64,000 nt of DNA, from assembly GCA_963815325.1 (NCBI GenBank), contig CAWFGG010000010.1, positions 222,693 through 286,692 on the forward strand, read 5' to 3'. The notes under the pieces are model-generated. The model did no database searches, had not been told where the DNA came from, and was given only the letters and a program-made list of their open reading frames with translations. This document shows positions 8,559 through 18,279 of this stretch, one piece after another. Positions within the stretch are counted from its first letter, which is position 1, and each line of letters starts with the position of its first letter. The stretch comes from JABDII01 sp963815325 (GTDB taxonomy: Bacteria; Gemmatimonadota; Gemmatimonadetes; Gemmatimonadales; GWC2-71-9). The position numbers and the translations under genes are program-made.

Positions 8559-10196
8559 ATGAAGAATCGGTGGGGCATCATCGTACTCGTCGCCGCAGTC
8601 TCCTTCTTTACCGGAGGGTGGCTGCTGCAGCGGGGCGTCGCGAGCGACGGCAACGTGTACCAGCAGGCCCGTCTGTTCGACGACGTGTTGCACCACGTGC
8701 ACGACTACTTCGTCGACTCGCTTGGCGAGTCCGAACTTTACCAGCGCGCCACCACAGGAATGCTCGAGGGCCTCAAAGATCCCTACTCGGTGCTGTTGCA
8801 GGGCGAGGACTTCCAACGCCTGACGGAGCAGACCACGGGGAACTACGGCGGGCTCGGCATCCAGATCGACGTGCGCAATGGCTGGATCACGGTCGTGGCA
8901 CCGCTACCCGATACCCCGGCCGAAGCGGCAGGGGTACTGATCGGCGATCAGATCATCGAGGTGGACGGGGTCTCGACCGAAGGCTGGTCGAGCGAGAAGG
9001 CCGTGAGCGTGCTGCGCGGCGAAGAAGGCACGTCGGTCGACATCAAGATCCGCCGTGCCGGGATCGCCGAGTCGCTGCCCTTCAACCTGGCCCGGGCCGT
9101 CATCCACCTGCGCTCCGTCTCTCCCGGCATGCTGATGAGTGATGGTGTCGGCTACGTCGGACTGCGCGCGGTCAGCGAGACATCGGCCGATGAGCTGCAA
9201 GCGGAAATCGACAGCCTCGTCTCCCAAGGCATGAAATCGATGGTGCTCGATCTCCGGGGCAACCCGGGCGGGCTGTTGGACCAAGGAGTGAAGGTCTCCG
9301 ACCTGTTCCTCGACTCCGGGCAGGAGATCGTCTCGACCCGGGGACGGGCTCGCGGGTCGTCCCGCGCCTACAGCGACGAAGCCAAGCAGCGCTGGCCCAA
9401 CCTACCGATCGTCGTGCTGGTGGACGCATGGAGCGCCAGCGCCTCCGAGATCATCGCCGGCGCCCTCCAGGACCATGACCGCGCGCTGGTGGTCGGCGTG
9501 CCCACCTTCGGTAAGGGTCTGGTGCAGACCCTCTTCCGGTTGGATGATGCCACGGCACTCAAACTCACGACGGCGCGTTGGTTTACGCCCAGTGGACGAA
9601 CCATTCAACGGGAAGCACGGGACGCCGAGGACCAAGAGCGGCTAGCGCAGATTGCCGCAGCCCATGACGGCGAGGTGCCCGACTCCCTGCGGCCGGAAGG
9701 CGGCGACACGACGGCAGTGCCGGAATTCAGGACTGACGCGGGACGTATCGTACACGGTGGCGGCGGGATCGTTCCCGATATGATCGTACGGGCGGACACC
9801 TTGTCGGATGGGGAACAGGCGTTCTTCAATGACTTGGGAGCCAACCTCGCGGTCTACCGTGACGCCCTGACGAGTATTGCGCTCGAGCTCAAGGACTCCG
9901 GGACGAGTCTGCCCGAGAGCTTCACCATCACGCCCGCCCTCAGGGCGCAGATGGCCGCGCGGTTGGCGGAGCGGGGCGTTGTCATCGATCCGGCCATGTA
10001 CCAAGGGGCCCGGAGCATCATCGATGATCAATTGGGGTACGAGATTGCCCGCTACGTGATCGGCCGGACCGCCGAAGTTCGCAGACGAGCGGCCAACGAC
10101 CGGCAACTCCAACGCGCCCTCGTGTTGCTCGAGCAAGCCGGCTCCCCCCGCGACTTGCTGGCCAAGGTGGAGCAAGAAGCCGGAAAGAACCCATAG
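8559..10196 (+). CDS. S41 family C-terminal processing protease (first copy)
   Basis: 545-residue periplasmic protease with an uncleaved or signal-type N-terminal helix (WGIIVLVAAVSFFTGGWLL). An N-terminal helical region (YFVDSLGESELYQRATTGML..DPYS) precedes a PDZ domain (GGLGIQIDVRNGWITVVAPL) and the S41 catalytic domain. Catalytic Ser lies in SASASEIIAGAL and Lys in TFGKGLVQT. The C-terminal extension after GGIVPDMIV is helical. ATG 8559 was preferred because GGAGG lies 5 nt upstream; an in-frame ATG at 8544 is less well placed. A paralogue of similar layout lies 1 kb downstream. Confidence 0.93.
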   Translation: MKNRWGIIVLVAAVSFFTGGWLLQRGVASDGNVYQQARLFDDVLHHVHDYFVDSLGESELYQRATTGMLEGLKDPYSVLLQGEDFQRLTEQTTGNYGGLGIQIDVRNGWITVVAPLPDTPAEAAGVLIGDQIIEVDGVSTEGWSSEKAVSVLRGEEGTSVDIKIRRAGIAESLPFNLARAVIHLRSVSPGMLMSDGVGYVGLRAVSETSADELQAEIDSLVSQGMKSMVLDLRGNPGGLLDQGVKVSDLFLDSGQEIVSTRGRARGSSRAYSDEAKQRWPNLPIVVLVDAWSASASEIIAGALQDHDRALVVGVPTFGKGLVQTLFRLDDATALKLTTARWFTPSGRTIQREARDAEDQERLAQIAAAHDGEVPDSLRPEGGDTTAVPEFRTDAGRIVHGGGGIVPDMIVRADTLSDGEQAFFNDLGANLAVYRDALTSIALELKDSGTSLPESFTITPALRAQMAARLAERGVVIDPAMYQGARSIIDDQLGYEIARYVIGRTAEVRRRAANDRQLQRALVLLEQAGSPRDLLAKVEQEAGKNP

Positions 10197-10218
10197 AAAT
10201 CTGGTCTCGAGGAGAAGC

Positions 10219-10283
10219 CGGCGGCATTCCCGCCGTCCGTACACCAAGCCCAGGGAGCGGCCAGTGATGCCACTACCCTGGGC
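10219..10283 (+). terminator. Two hairpins between the first S41 protease and DUF2520 gene
   Basis: A 6-bp hairpin (CGGCGG / CCGCCG, 10219-10235) is followed by an 8-bp inverted repeat GCCCAGGG / CCCTGGGC (10248-10283) whose loop holds a small AGTG/CACT hairpin. Neither has a U-tract, so termination is only a possibility; the second could also be a regulatory or processing structure. Confidence 0.35.
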
Positions 10284-10304
10284 GCTTGCCGTTTCGGGGG
10301 CAGC

Positions 10305-11168
10305 ATGACCGGATACCGCGTCGCAATCGTCGGTGCGGGCCGTATGGGGCAGGCCTTGGGTCTGGCCATGGCGGAGGCCCGCTACACCGTGGTGCTACTC
10401 AGCCGGTCCCCGCGCACCCTGGCGCTGCCCGTCGCCATCGAGGTCCACGACTGGGCCTCCCGGCTGGCGAAGTCGGAAGTCGTGCTCATTGCCACACCAG
10501 ACCATGCCATTGAGACGGTTGCGGAACGCCTGCGCGGGGAGAACGCGATTGGCCCGGATCATGCTGTTTTCCATGTGTCGGGCTGGCACGACCGGCGGGC
10601 CATTCGGGCCCTCGAGGGAAGCGGGGCGGCATTGGGTTCGTTCCACCCGCTTCAGGCGATTGCGAGCCCGTCCCACGCGGCGGAACGCCTGGTCGGCGCG
10701 TACGTCGGAATCGAAGGCGATCCGCGTGCGATCGAGATCGGGATGCGCATGGCCCACGATCTGCGCATGAACCCGGTGGAGATCCCGGCCGGCGCGAAGG
10801 CGGGCTACCACGCCGGTGCGACGATCGTGGCGAGCTACACGGTGGCCCTGATGGCGTTGGCGAGTCGTGTTGCGGAGCGGGCCGGGATTCGACCGGAGCT
10901 GGCCCAGCGGTTGTACGTGCCGCTCCTCCGAGGAGTGAGCGCCAACCTGGCTGAGGGGAATCCGGCCGCTGCGTTGACCGGCCCCATCATGCGAGGCGAC
11001 GTCGAGACGGTGGTGGCGCACTTGGCCGAGCTGGCACCGGAGGAGCGGCCACTCTACCGTGCGCTGGGACGCTTTGCGCTGGAGCTGGCGAGGTCGAAGG
11101 GTCTGGACGGTGTGGCCGTCGCTGGGCTCGCCCGAGCGCTGGCCGATGTCGAGGATGGCGATGCGTGA
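10305..11168 (+). CDS. Rossmann-like and DUF2520 domain protein
   Basis: 287-residue NAD(P)-binding oxidoreductase-like protein. The N-terminus YRVAIVGAGRMGQALGLAMAEA is a dinucleotide-binding Rossmann motif. The middle segment HVSGWHDRRAIRAL..GSFHPLQAIAS and the all-helical C-terminal half (AGAKAGYHAGATIVASYTVAL...) match the Rossmann-like/DUF2520 pair. The C-terminal domain resembles the helical domain of the 6-phosphogluconate/ketopantoate reductase fold; the substrate is unknown. It is sandwiched between two S41 protease genes on the same strand, with 80 nt before the second. Confidence 0.85.
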   Translation: MTGYRVAIVGAGRMGQALGLAMAEARYTVVLLSRSPRTLALPVAIEVHDWASRLAKSEVVLIATPDHAIETVAERLRGENAIGPDHAVFHVSGWHDRRAIRALEGSGAALGSFHPLQAIASPSHAAERLVGAYVGIEGDPRAIEIGMRMAHDLRMNPVEIPAGAKAGYHAGATIVASYTVALMALASRVAERAGIRPELAQRLYVPLLRGVSANLAEGNPAAALTGPIMRGDVETVVAHLAELAPEERPLYRALGRFALELARSKGLDGVAVAGLARALADVEDGDA

Positions 11169-11248
11169 TGTCGCCCGAGGGCCCAGACGCTGCTCCATCC
11201 GGGAGGAGATTCCAGCCCTTGCGGGGGCGCTGAATTGGAGGGCATGCG

Positions 11249-12838
11249 ATGCGGCGGAGGTGGTTCACCGCCAGTGTGTTCGTGGCGATTCTCTTGGGGA
11301 GCGGCGCCTGGTTGGTGCAGGGGTCGATCCCGAGCGACCGGCCGGTCTACGACCAGGCCCGGCTGCTCGAGAGCGTCGTGGACCTGGTGGCGAACTACTA
11401 CGTCGACTCCATCGGCGAGGGCGACCTCTATCAGCGCGCGGCTCGCGGGGTGGTCGAGAAGCTGAACGACCCCTACAGCGTCTTGCTGATCGGACCCGAA
11501 TTTCGCCGCGCAAACGAACGGTCGACCGGTAACTACGGCGGGATCGGGGCTCAAGTCGACGCGCGGGCCGGGTCGATTATGGTCGTCGCTCCGCTCCCTG
11601 ATTCGCCTGCCGAGCGGGCCGGACTACAATCCGGCGACCGCATTCTCGCGATCGACGGCGTCCCGACCCGTGAATGGACTCTGCGTGAAGCCGCGACGAG
11701 CCTTCGCGGGCCTATCGGAACGACCGTCGTCCTCACGGTCAGGCGTATCGGACTCGACGCTCCGCTCACCCTCCCCGTCACTCGAGGCCGCATCCACCGT
11801 CGCGGTGTCAAAGAAGGCCTCATGCTCGATGACGGCGTCGGGTACATTTCCTACGATTTCGTGAGCGAGAACTCGGCCCGGGAGCTTGGGCTGGAGGTTG
11901 CGCGCCTGGCGGCGGCCGGCATGCACAGCCTGGTGCTCGATCTCCGTGGCAACCCCGGCGGGATGCGCGATGAATCGATCGCTGCGGCGGACCTATTTCT
12001 GAACCCGGGCGATACGCTACTGGTGACGTGGGGTCGGGTGGAGAGCGAATCCCACGAGTTCATCGATGAATTTCCCCAACAGTGGCCCGACCTCCGCCTG
12101 GCCGTGCTGGTCGACGGCCAGGCGGCGAGCGCGGCGGAGATCCTGGCCGGAGCCGTGCAAGATCACGATCGTGGCCTGGTCGTCGGGGAGCCGACCTACG
12201 GGAAGGGATTGGTGCAGACTCAGTTCCGGCTCGGCGAGGATGTTGCGCTCCGGATTACGACGGCCCGCTGGTACACGCCAAGCGGCCGGTCGATCCAACG
12301 GGCGGAAGCCGATGTAGGGATAGCGCACCCGTCCAGGTTGGACAGTGGCCCGGTGGTTTATCAAAGCTCGGGCGGGCGCACGCTCCAGGGGGGCGGAGGG
12401 ATCGTTCCCGATGTGGAGATCCCGCGAGACTCGATGCCCGACTCCGAGCAGGCACTCGCCGAAGTGCTCACGCCCCATCTCGCGCTCTTTCACGACGCGC
12501 TTACGGCGGCTGCGCTGGACATCAAGCGAGTCGGCACGGTCGAGCCCGAGGAGTTTGCCGTGACCGAGAACATGCGTCGCGACATTCTGCGTCGGTTGGC
12601 GGATGCGGGGGTCGAGCTTGAGACCGAGACGGTTCGGCTCGGCGGATCGCTCATCGATCGTCAGCTCGGGTACGAGATCGCCCGCTACAATTTCGGGCTG
12701 GCGGCGGAAATGCGGCGTCGAGCCTTGGACGACGGCCAGCTCCAGCATGCCGTCCAACTCCTGCGCCAGTTTCGAACGACCGAGGCGCTGCTCGGACTGT
12801 TGCCCCAGACCCGCGCCCACGCCGTCAACCCTGGCTGA
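11249..12838 (+). CDS. S41 family C-terminal processing protease (second copy)
   Basis: 529-residue paralogue of the protein at 8559-10196. It has the same order: N-terminal membrane/signal helix (FTASVFVAILLGSGAWLV), helical region YYVDSIGEGDLYQRAARGVV..DPYS, PDZ (GGIGAQVDARAGSIMVVAPL) and S41 core. Catalytic Ser sits in AASAAEILAGAVQDHD and Lys in TYGKGLVQTQF, so both copies should be active. ATG 11249 follows GGAGGG. The two copies are clearly similar over their full length but have diverged at many positions, so the duplication is not recent. The 3' end converges on lolA. Confidence 0.93.
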   Translation: MRRRWFTASVFVAILLGSGAWLVQGSIPSDRPVYDQARLLESVVDLVANYYVDSIGEGDLYQRAARGVVEKLNDPYSVLLIGPEFRRANERSTGNYGGIGAQVDARAGSIMVVAPLPDSPAERAGLQSGDRILAIDGVPTREWTLREAATSLRGPIGTTVVLTVRRIGLDAPLTLPVTRGRIHRRGVKEGLMLDDGVGYISYDFVSENSARELGLEVARLAAAGMHSLVLDLRGNPGGMRDESIAAADLFLNPGDTLLVTWGRVESESHEFIDEFPQQWPDLRLAVLVDGQAASAAEILAGAVQDHDRGLVVGEPTYGKGLVQTQFRLGEDVALRITTARWYTPSGRSIQRAEADVGIAHPSRLDSGPVVYQSSGGRTLQGGGGIVPDVEIPRDSMPDSEQALAEVLTPHLALFHDALTAAALDIKRVGTVEPEEFAVTENMRRDILRRLADAGVELETETVRLGGSLIDRQLGYEIARYNFGLAAEMRRRALDDGQLQHAVQLLRQFRTTEALLGLLPQTRAHAVNPG

Positions 12839-12862
12839 GGCCGCCGGCCGGCCCCGACGGGC

Positions 12863-13519
12863 CTACTGATCAACAATCCGGACGCCGCCCGGGGTCCGGA
12901 AGTCGAAGATTCCCTTGGGAAGCGCCGCGTTGAGCCGTGGGGCCGTGAGCGTGATGGTTCGGCTCGTGCCGTTGAGCTCCGTGAGCTGGACCCGCCGTGG
13001 CAAAGCGCTTTCCTTGTCCAGCCAGACGACCGCCGCGCTGAACGGCAGATCGAGGTCGATGGGATCCAACCCAATGACCGCTACCGGGTGCCCCGCCAGC
13101 TCTTCGGAGCGGAGCAGGGTTGCCCGGTACCGTTCTTTTGGCCGGTCGAGAATCCAGCTCATGACGTTCACGCCGTAGGTCGGCGTTTTGGCCAGCAATA
13201 TTCGAAGTACCTGCTTCGGTGCGGTGCTTGGCGTGTAGACCCAGAGGAAGGCACCATCGGCCACAATGGCCTCGTCGGGCGGATCGCGGAAGCGCATGGA
13301 CAGGCGCGACTCCCCGGCCTGCCACAATTCCCCGCGGCTCTCGAACCGGCCGATCATGGCGTTGTCGATGACCTGAACGAACTCCGACTGAAGCGACGTC
13401 GCGGAGCGATATTGTGCCGCGGCTCGCTCGAGCAAGGGCCAGGGCGATGGCGACTGGGGTGCAGCTGCCGCAACCTGGAGCGCGGCGGCAACTATGGCCA
13501 TTGGCAACGCCGGGCTCAT
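12863..13519 (-). CDS. lolA: Outer-membrane lipoprotein carrier protein LolA
   Basis: 218-residue periplasmic chaperone that ferries lipoproteins from the LolCDE exporter to the outer membrane. The signal peptide MSPALPMAIVAAALQVAAA is followed by the LolA pattern LQSEFVQVIDNAM..SRGELW, SRLSMRFRDPPDEAIVADGAFLWVYTP, and the C-terminal ALPKGIFDFRTPGGVRIVD. ATG 13519 overlaps the DAHP synthase stop (ATGA), so the two are co-translated. Its presence supports a diderm cell with lipoprotein sorting. Confidence 0.88.
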   Translation of the reverse strand: MSPALPMAIVAAALQVAAAAPQSPSPWPLLERAAAQYRSATSLQSEFVQVIDNAMIGRFESRGELWQAGESRLSMRFRDPPDEAIVADGAFLWVYTPSTAPKQVLRILLAKTPTYGVNVMSWILDRPKERYRATLLRSEELAGHPVAVIGLDPIDLDLPFSAAVVWLDKESALPRRVQLTELNGTSRTITLTAPRLNAALPKGIFDFRTPGGVRIVDQ

Positions 13520-14556
13520 GAGCGGACGGTCGCGGGCTCGGCGATGCGGCGCCCGATCGCCTCGGCGATCGAGCGGCACTGATGCATGAGGTCGCTGAAT
13601 TGGGCCGGGTGGAGGCTCTGGGCCCCGTCCGACAGGGCATGATCCGGGTTGGGGTGCACCTCGACCAACAACCCGTCGGCCCCGGCCGCAACCGCAGCCC
13701 GCGCCATCGATTGGACCATGCTCCGCCGCCCAATCCCGTGGCTGGGGTCGGCCACGATTGGAAGGTGCGACAGCTCGCGAATGACGGGAATGGCGCTCAC
13801 GTCGAACAGGTTGCGCGTGGCCGAGTCGAACCCGCGAATGCCACGCTCACAGAGAATGACGTTGGGGTTACCCTCCGCCAGGATATACTCGGCTGAGAGC
13901 AGCAGTTCCTCGATGGTGGCGGCGTTGCCCCGCTTGAGCAGGATCGGCTTCTTGGTGCGGCCCGCCCCCTTCAAAAGCGGATAGTTCTGCATGTTCCGGG
14001 CACCGATCTGAAGGATGTCGGCCACCTCGGCAACGGCGTCCACCTCCCCCGGCTCCATGACCTCCGTGACGATGCGCAATCCGGTTTCCTGGCGAGCCCG
14101 GGCCAGCAGTGCCAGGCCGGGCTTGCCGAGGCCCTGGAACGAGTAGGGCGAGCTGCGGGGCTTGAAGGCGCCGCCGCGCAGGACGGTCGCGCCGGCTTCT
14201 CGCACCGCATGCGCCACGGTCAAGATTTGCCGTTCGCTTTCCACCGAACACGGGCCCGCCATCACGACGACCTCTCGGTCGCCGATGGCACCCCCGTCGG
14301 AGAGCCGCACGATGGTGGGGTCGGGATGCCACTCGCGCGAGACTTCCCGGTACGGTCGTGTCACGTGGATCACATCCTGCACCCCGCTCAGGGCGGCGAA
14401 GCGTGCGCCGTCGAGCCGACCGTCGTTACCGACGACGGCCACGGCCGTGCGCTGTCCACCCGGCAGCGTCTTGGCCGAGCATCCCATTTCCTGGATCAGG
14501 GCCACGACCAGCTGAATATCTTCTGCGGTGGCGCCATGACGCATGACCACGAGCAT
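13516..14556 (-). CDS. aroF: 3-deoxy-7-phosphoheptulonate (DAHP) synthase
   Basis: 346-residue DAHP synthase of the type I-beta group, first enzyme of the shikimate pathway (phosphoenolpyruvate plus erythrose 4-phosphate). An N-terminal ferredoxin-like regulatory domain (MLVVMRHGATAEDIQ, residues 1-70) precedes the barrel, with VMAGPCSVES, LRGGAFKPRSSPYSFQGLG, LQIGARNMQNYPLL, KRGNAATIEE and VADPSHGIG. No chorismate mutase domain is attached. ATG 14556 is preferred: it follows GAGG and gives the canonical start of the regulatory domain; a TTG at 14583 is less likely. Confidence 0.95.
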   Translation of the reverse strand: MLVVMRHGATAEDIQLVVALIQEMGCSAKTLPGGQRTAVAVVGNDGRLDGARFAALSGVQDVIHVTRPYREVSREWHPDPTIVRLSDGGAIGDREVVVMAGPCSVESERQILTVAHAVREAGATVLRGGAFKPRSSPYSFQGLGKPGLALLARARQETGLRIVTEVMEPGEVDAVAEVADILQIGARNMQNYPLLKGAGRTKKPILLKRGNAATIEELLLSAEYILAEGNPNVILCERGIRGFDSATRNLFDVSAIPVIRELSHLPIVADPSHGIGRRSMVQSMARAAVAAGADGLLVEVHPNPDHALSDGAQSLHPAQFSDLMHQCRSIAEAIGRRIAEPATVRS

Positions 14557-14729
14557 GTGCAACCTCGAAATCGGACAATTCAACCCACGCGCCCTCCGGG
14601 CCTCAGCCCGGTGGGCGTCACGATTGCGGGGGCCTCGGGTCTGCTTGGCAAGTGCCGCTTCCCGAGCCCTCGAAGCCTACCACGGTCTTCGCGTGCGGGA
14701 AAGAGGCCTCCCGCGCGGTCTCCCGGCTC

Positions 14730-17700
14730 TCAGGCGACCGCTTCGACCGCCTGGTGCTCGCCGAGGCGCACGCCGACCACGCTGGAGACCCCCGGTTCCT
14801 GCATAGTGACGCCGTAGACCGCGTCGGCCGCCTGCATGGTGCGGGGGTTGTGGGTGATCACGATGAACTGGCTGGTCTGCTTGAACTCATCCAAGAGCCG
14901 GGTGAAGCGACCGACATTCGCGTCGTCCAGCGGGGCGTCGACCTCGTCCATCAGGCAGAAGGGGCTCGGCTTCGTCAGATAGATACTGAAGAGCAGGGAC
15001 ACGGCCACCAGCGTCCGCTCACCCGAGGAGAGCAAATGGATCCGCTGGGTGCGTTTGCCTCGCGGAGCTGCGTGAATTTCGATTTCGCTCTCGAGTGGAT
15101 CGTCGAGCTCGGCCAGGCTGAGGCTGCACTCGCCGCCTCCGAACAAGGTCTGAAATACCTTCGAGAAATTCTGTTGGACGGCCTGGAACGTCTCCAAAAA
15201 CATGGTGCGCGCCGTCGTGTCGATCTCCCGGATTGCCTGCAGCAGCGATCGCCGAGCCGACACGAGATCGTCCCGCTGGGTCTGCAGAAATTCGAAGCGC
15301 TTGACCTCCTCCCCGTGCTCCTCCATGGCGAGGGGATTGACCGGCCCAATCGTTTCGAGGGTTTCGCGAATGCGTTCGGCCTCGGCCTCGAGGGTCTCAA
15401 GATCGAGGTCGAGCACCTCGACGTCCTCACTCAAGGTGTCGAGCGGTCGTTTCCACTCGGTTTCCACTCGTTCGGTGATCCGCCGCCGTTCCGCTCCGAC
15501 CTCCGCCGCCTCGAGCCGGAGTGCGTGGAGCTCTTCGTTCAGGGATTCAGCCTCTCGACGCACTGCGCCGAGCGCCTCCTCGGCGAGTTTGAGTTCTGCG
15601 TCCGCTCCCGAGAACATTGCTTCCGCCTCGGCTGTCGCCGTCTCCAATTCCAGCACGGCCACACGCCCCTCGGCCTTCGCCTCTTCCCACTCGGCTTGTT
15701 GGGTCGTCAGTCGCTCAGTTTCGGCGTTGATCCGGTGGAGCTCGTCGGTCAGGGCCTTGGCTGACGAATCCGCCTCGGCGCGCTCGCGCGCCAGCCGTTC
15801 GGCTGCCTCGCGCGATGCGCGTTGTCGGGCGTCGATGTGGGCGATCTGCACTTGCCAATGCACGCGGCTTTCTCGGGCCGACTCCAGTTCCGTCTCGAGT
15901 TCGTTCAATCGGGCCCGGGCCGCACCCAAATCTTCCTCGAGTCGAGCTCGGGCAACCGCACCCGATGTGAGTTCCTGATCGATCTCTGCCAGCCGCGTCT
16001 CCGCACGATGCAGGCGCTCTCGGACTCGTCCGAGTTCGGTTTCCGCCGTCGCCAGCTCGCGCTCGAGGCCCGCCGCGAGCCGAATCAGGTCCTCCCGCGT
16101 CGCGATCCCTCTGCGTTCTTCCTCCCGGGCTTCTTCCATCGTCTGGGTTGCTTGGGCCAGCGCCGCTTCGCGGGACGTGATGCGCGACACCGCAGCAGCT
16201 ACTGTGCTCTCCGCGGTGGTGAGCGACAGGGTTGCCGCTGCCGCGACTTGCACCAATGCGTCGAGTTCGGCGCGACGCTGAAGCGGACCGGTCGGCCCCG
16301 CCGGTGCCGACAACACGATGGCGCCGGTGGGATGACGCACCACTTCGCCCGCGTCATCGAGCACTTCGGTCCCACCGAGTATGGCTTCGACCCACCGGGC
16401 CGCTGCCCGGTCCTCGATGTGGAGCCGGTTGTCGAGCGGTTGGCCTGAAGCCGGAACCGGTGGGACCTGATCGGCGGGGAGCAAGACCACGGTGCTGCCT
16501 TTGGAGGACGCATGCCACGCCTGGATTGCCGGCAGGCTAGCCGCATCGCGGATCAGGACCGCGTGCATCCACTCACCGAGAAGACGTTCGGCCAGCTTGG
16601 CATCGTCTTGCGAGGCCCGGATGAAATCGCTGAGGGGTCCGAGCACGGCATCGCCGAAGCGGGCGCGCGCGCCGAGCAAAGCGGCCGCGCCGGGGGCGAG
16701 ACCGACCCGGTCGCGCTCCAATTCCTCCAGGGCCTGGCGCCGCGCGGTGATCTGGGCCAAGGACTCCTCGGCGCGCCTCCGGTCGGCCCTGGCCAAGGCC
16801 TCCTGTTCCCGCGCTTCCGCGACGAGGTGCCGGCCCCGTTCCGCGTCGCTGGCGGCCTCGCGCGCCCGCTCGACCAGCCGGTCGGCCTCACTCGATGCCT
16901 CAGCCCGCCGGCGCTCGATGGTGCCAAGCTCGGCTTCCGTAGCGGAGTGACGGGTTGTCGCCTGGGAGAGCTGTTCACGGAGTGTGGCCAAGTCCCCTTC
17001 GAGCGCCGAGTGTTCGCCCTCGAGTGAACGGTGGGTCTGCACTTGCTGGTGCAGGCGCTCTTCGAGCTGGCGCACTTTGTCGCGTTGTTCACCGAGGCGC
17101 TGGCGGACCGCGTCCTCCGCGCTGGTTCGAGTGGTCAGCTCGCCATGGATCCGGTCGTGCTCCAGCGCGGCTTCCTGGAGGTGCTGGCTGGCCGTTTCCC
17201 GCTCCCGCTCGGCGACGAGGGCCCGGGACTCGAGGTCGGCGCGCTCAGCCTCGAGGCGCTCCCGCCGGGCCGCCGCGTTGGCCAGTCGCTCGCGTGCGAG
17301 CGCCAGGTCTCCGTCGAGCCGTCCCACGTCGACCGAGGCGGCCGTGAGTCGGCGGGCGACGTCGGTGCGCTGCGTCTCGGTGGCCGTGCGCTGAGCGGCG
17401 CACGCTTCGCGATGCCGCTCCCGGGCTTCGAGCGTCGCCCGAGCCTCGGGCACCAAGACCTCCAGCTTGGCGTGCCGTGCCTCCATGCCTGCCGCGGCCT
17501 GGCGCAGTTGTTCCAGCTTCTTCCGGGCAAAGGTCACATCCACCGCGAGCTTTTCTGCCATCAGCTTGGTGTGGCGCTCGGCCTTGCCTCGCTGCCGTGC
17601 TAGGCTCCTGATCTGGGTTTGGACCTCGGCAATGAGATCTTCCACGCGCTGGAGGTCGATTCCGGTCTCCTCGAGCCGCCGCTCGGTGCTGTGTTTTCGG

Positions 17701-18215
17701 TCGCGATAGAGTCCGATGCCGGCCGCTTCTTCGAACAACGACCGGCGCTCGTCCGCCCGATCGGAGAGGAGGAGGTCGATCATCTTCGCTTCGATCACGA
17801 CGCCCGCATCGCTCCCCAGGCCGGTGCCGCGGAGCAGGTCATGAATGTCGCGCAACCGGACGGGGGTCTTGTTGAGCAAATACTCGCTCTGCCCCGAGCG
17901 CGACAGCCGGCGGGTGATTTGAACCTCCCGGTACGCGATGGGCAGGTCGCCATCCGTGTTGTCCAAGTAAAGCGAGACTTCGGTGACGTTGATCGGCCGG
18001 CGTGTCGCGGCACCCTGAAAGATGACGTCTTCCATCTTGGCGCCGCGGAGTAAGCGTGCCGATTGCGAGCCGAGGACCCAGCGCATGGCGTCCGATATAT
18101 TCGACTTGCCGCATCCATTGGGGCCGACGATGGCGGTCACCCCGTCCTCGAACGGGAGGGTGATCGTGTCGGCAAACGACTTGAAGCCGGAAAGCTCCAG
18201 TTTGGTGAGCCTCAT
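14730..18215 (-). CDS. smc: Chromosome segregation ATPase SMC
   Basis: 1161-residue condensin-type SMC. The N-terminal ATPase half begins MRLTKLELSGFKSFAD with Walker A GPNGCGKSN at 31-39. Two very long coiled coils rich in Glu/Arg/Ala flank a hinge near residues 500-650 (GAAALLGARARFGDAVLGPL..). The C-terminal half has the Walker B FCLMDEVDAPLDDANV. The ABC signature reads LLSSGERTLVAVSLLF, with Ser at the position that is usually Gly in LSGGE. The family loads on DNA with ScpA/ScpB; neither partner gene is in the window. It lies 64 nt downstream of the SPOR gene on the same strand. Confidence 0.96.
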   Translation of the reverse strand: MRLTKLELSGFKSFADTITLPFEDGVTAIVGPNGCGKSNISDAMRWVLGSQSARLLRGAKMEDVIFQGAATRRPINVTEVSLYLDNTDGDLPIAYREVQITRRLSRSGQSEYLLNKTPVRLRDIHDLLRGTGLGSDAGVVIEAKMIDLLLSDRADERRSLFEEAAGIGLYRDRKHSTERRLEETGIDLQRVEDLIAEVQTQIRSLARQRGKAERHTKLMAEKLAVDVTFARKKLEQLRQAAAGMEARHAKLEVLVPEARATLEARERHREACAAQRTATETQRTDVARRLTAASVDVGRLDGDLALARERLANAAARRERLEAERADLESRALVAERERETASQHLQEAALEHDRIHGELTTRTSAEDAVRQRLGEQRDKVRQLEERLHQQVQTHRSLEGEHSALEGDLATLREQLSQATTRHSATEAELGTIERRRAEASSEADRLVERAREAASDAERGRHLVAEAREQEALARADRRRAEESLAQITARRQALEELERDRVGLAPGAAALLGARARFGDAVLGPLSDFIRASQDDAKLAERLLGEWMHAVLIRDAASLPAIQAWHASSKGSTVVLLPADQVPPVPASGQPLDNRLHIEDRAAARWVEAILGGTEVLDDAGEVVRHPTGAIVLSAPAGPTGPLQRRAELDALVQVAAAATLSLTTAESTVAAAVSRITSREAALAQATQTMEEAREEERRGIATREDLIRLAAGLERELATAETELGRVRERLHRAETRLAEIDQELTSGAVARARLEEDLGAARARLNELETELESARESRVHWQVQIAHIDARQRASREAAERLARERAEADSSAKALTDELHRINAETERLTTQQAEWEEAKAEGRVAVLELETATAEAEAMFSGADAELKLAEEALGAVRREAESLNEELHALRLEAAEVGAERRRITERVETEWKRPLDTLSEDVEVLDLDLETLEAEAERIRETLETIGPVNPLAMEEHGEEVKRFEFLQTQRDDLVSARRSLLQAIREIDTTARTMFLETFQAVQQNFSKVFQTLFGGGECSLSLAELDDPLESEIEIHAAPRGKRTQRIHLLSSGERTLVAVSLLFSIYLTKPSPFCLMDEVDAPLDDANVGRFTRLLDEFKQTSQFIVITHNPRTMQAADAVYGVTMQEPGVSSVVGVRLGEHQAVEAVA

Positions 18216-18279
18216 AGGGGCGGTCCGGTCTCGGTGTCAGCGGACGCACACGGGGAGTGGGCCGGAGCGGGTCTCGCGG

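Noticed and set aside
12839..12862. Terminator between the second S41 gene and lolA
   Set aside because: GC-rich palindromic words overlap but do not form a clear stem with a loop.
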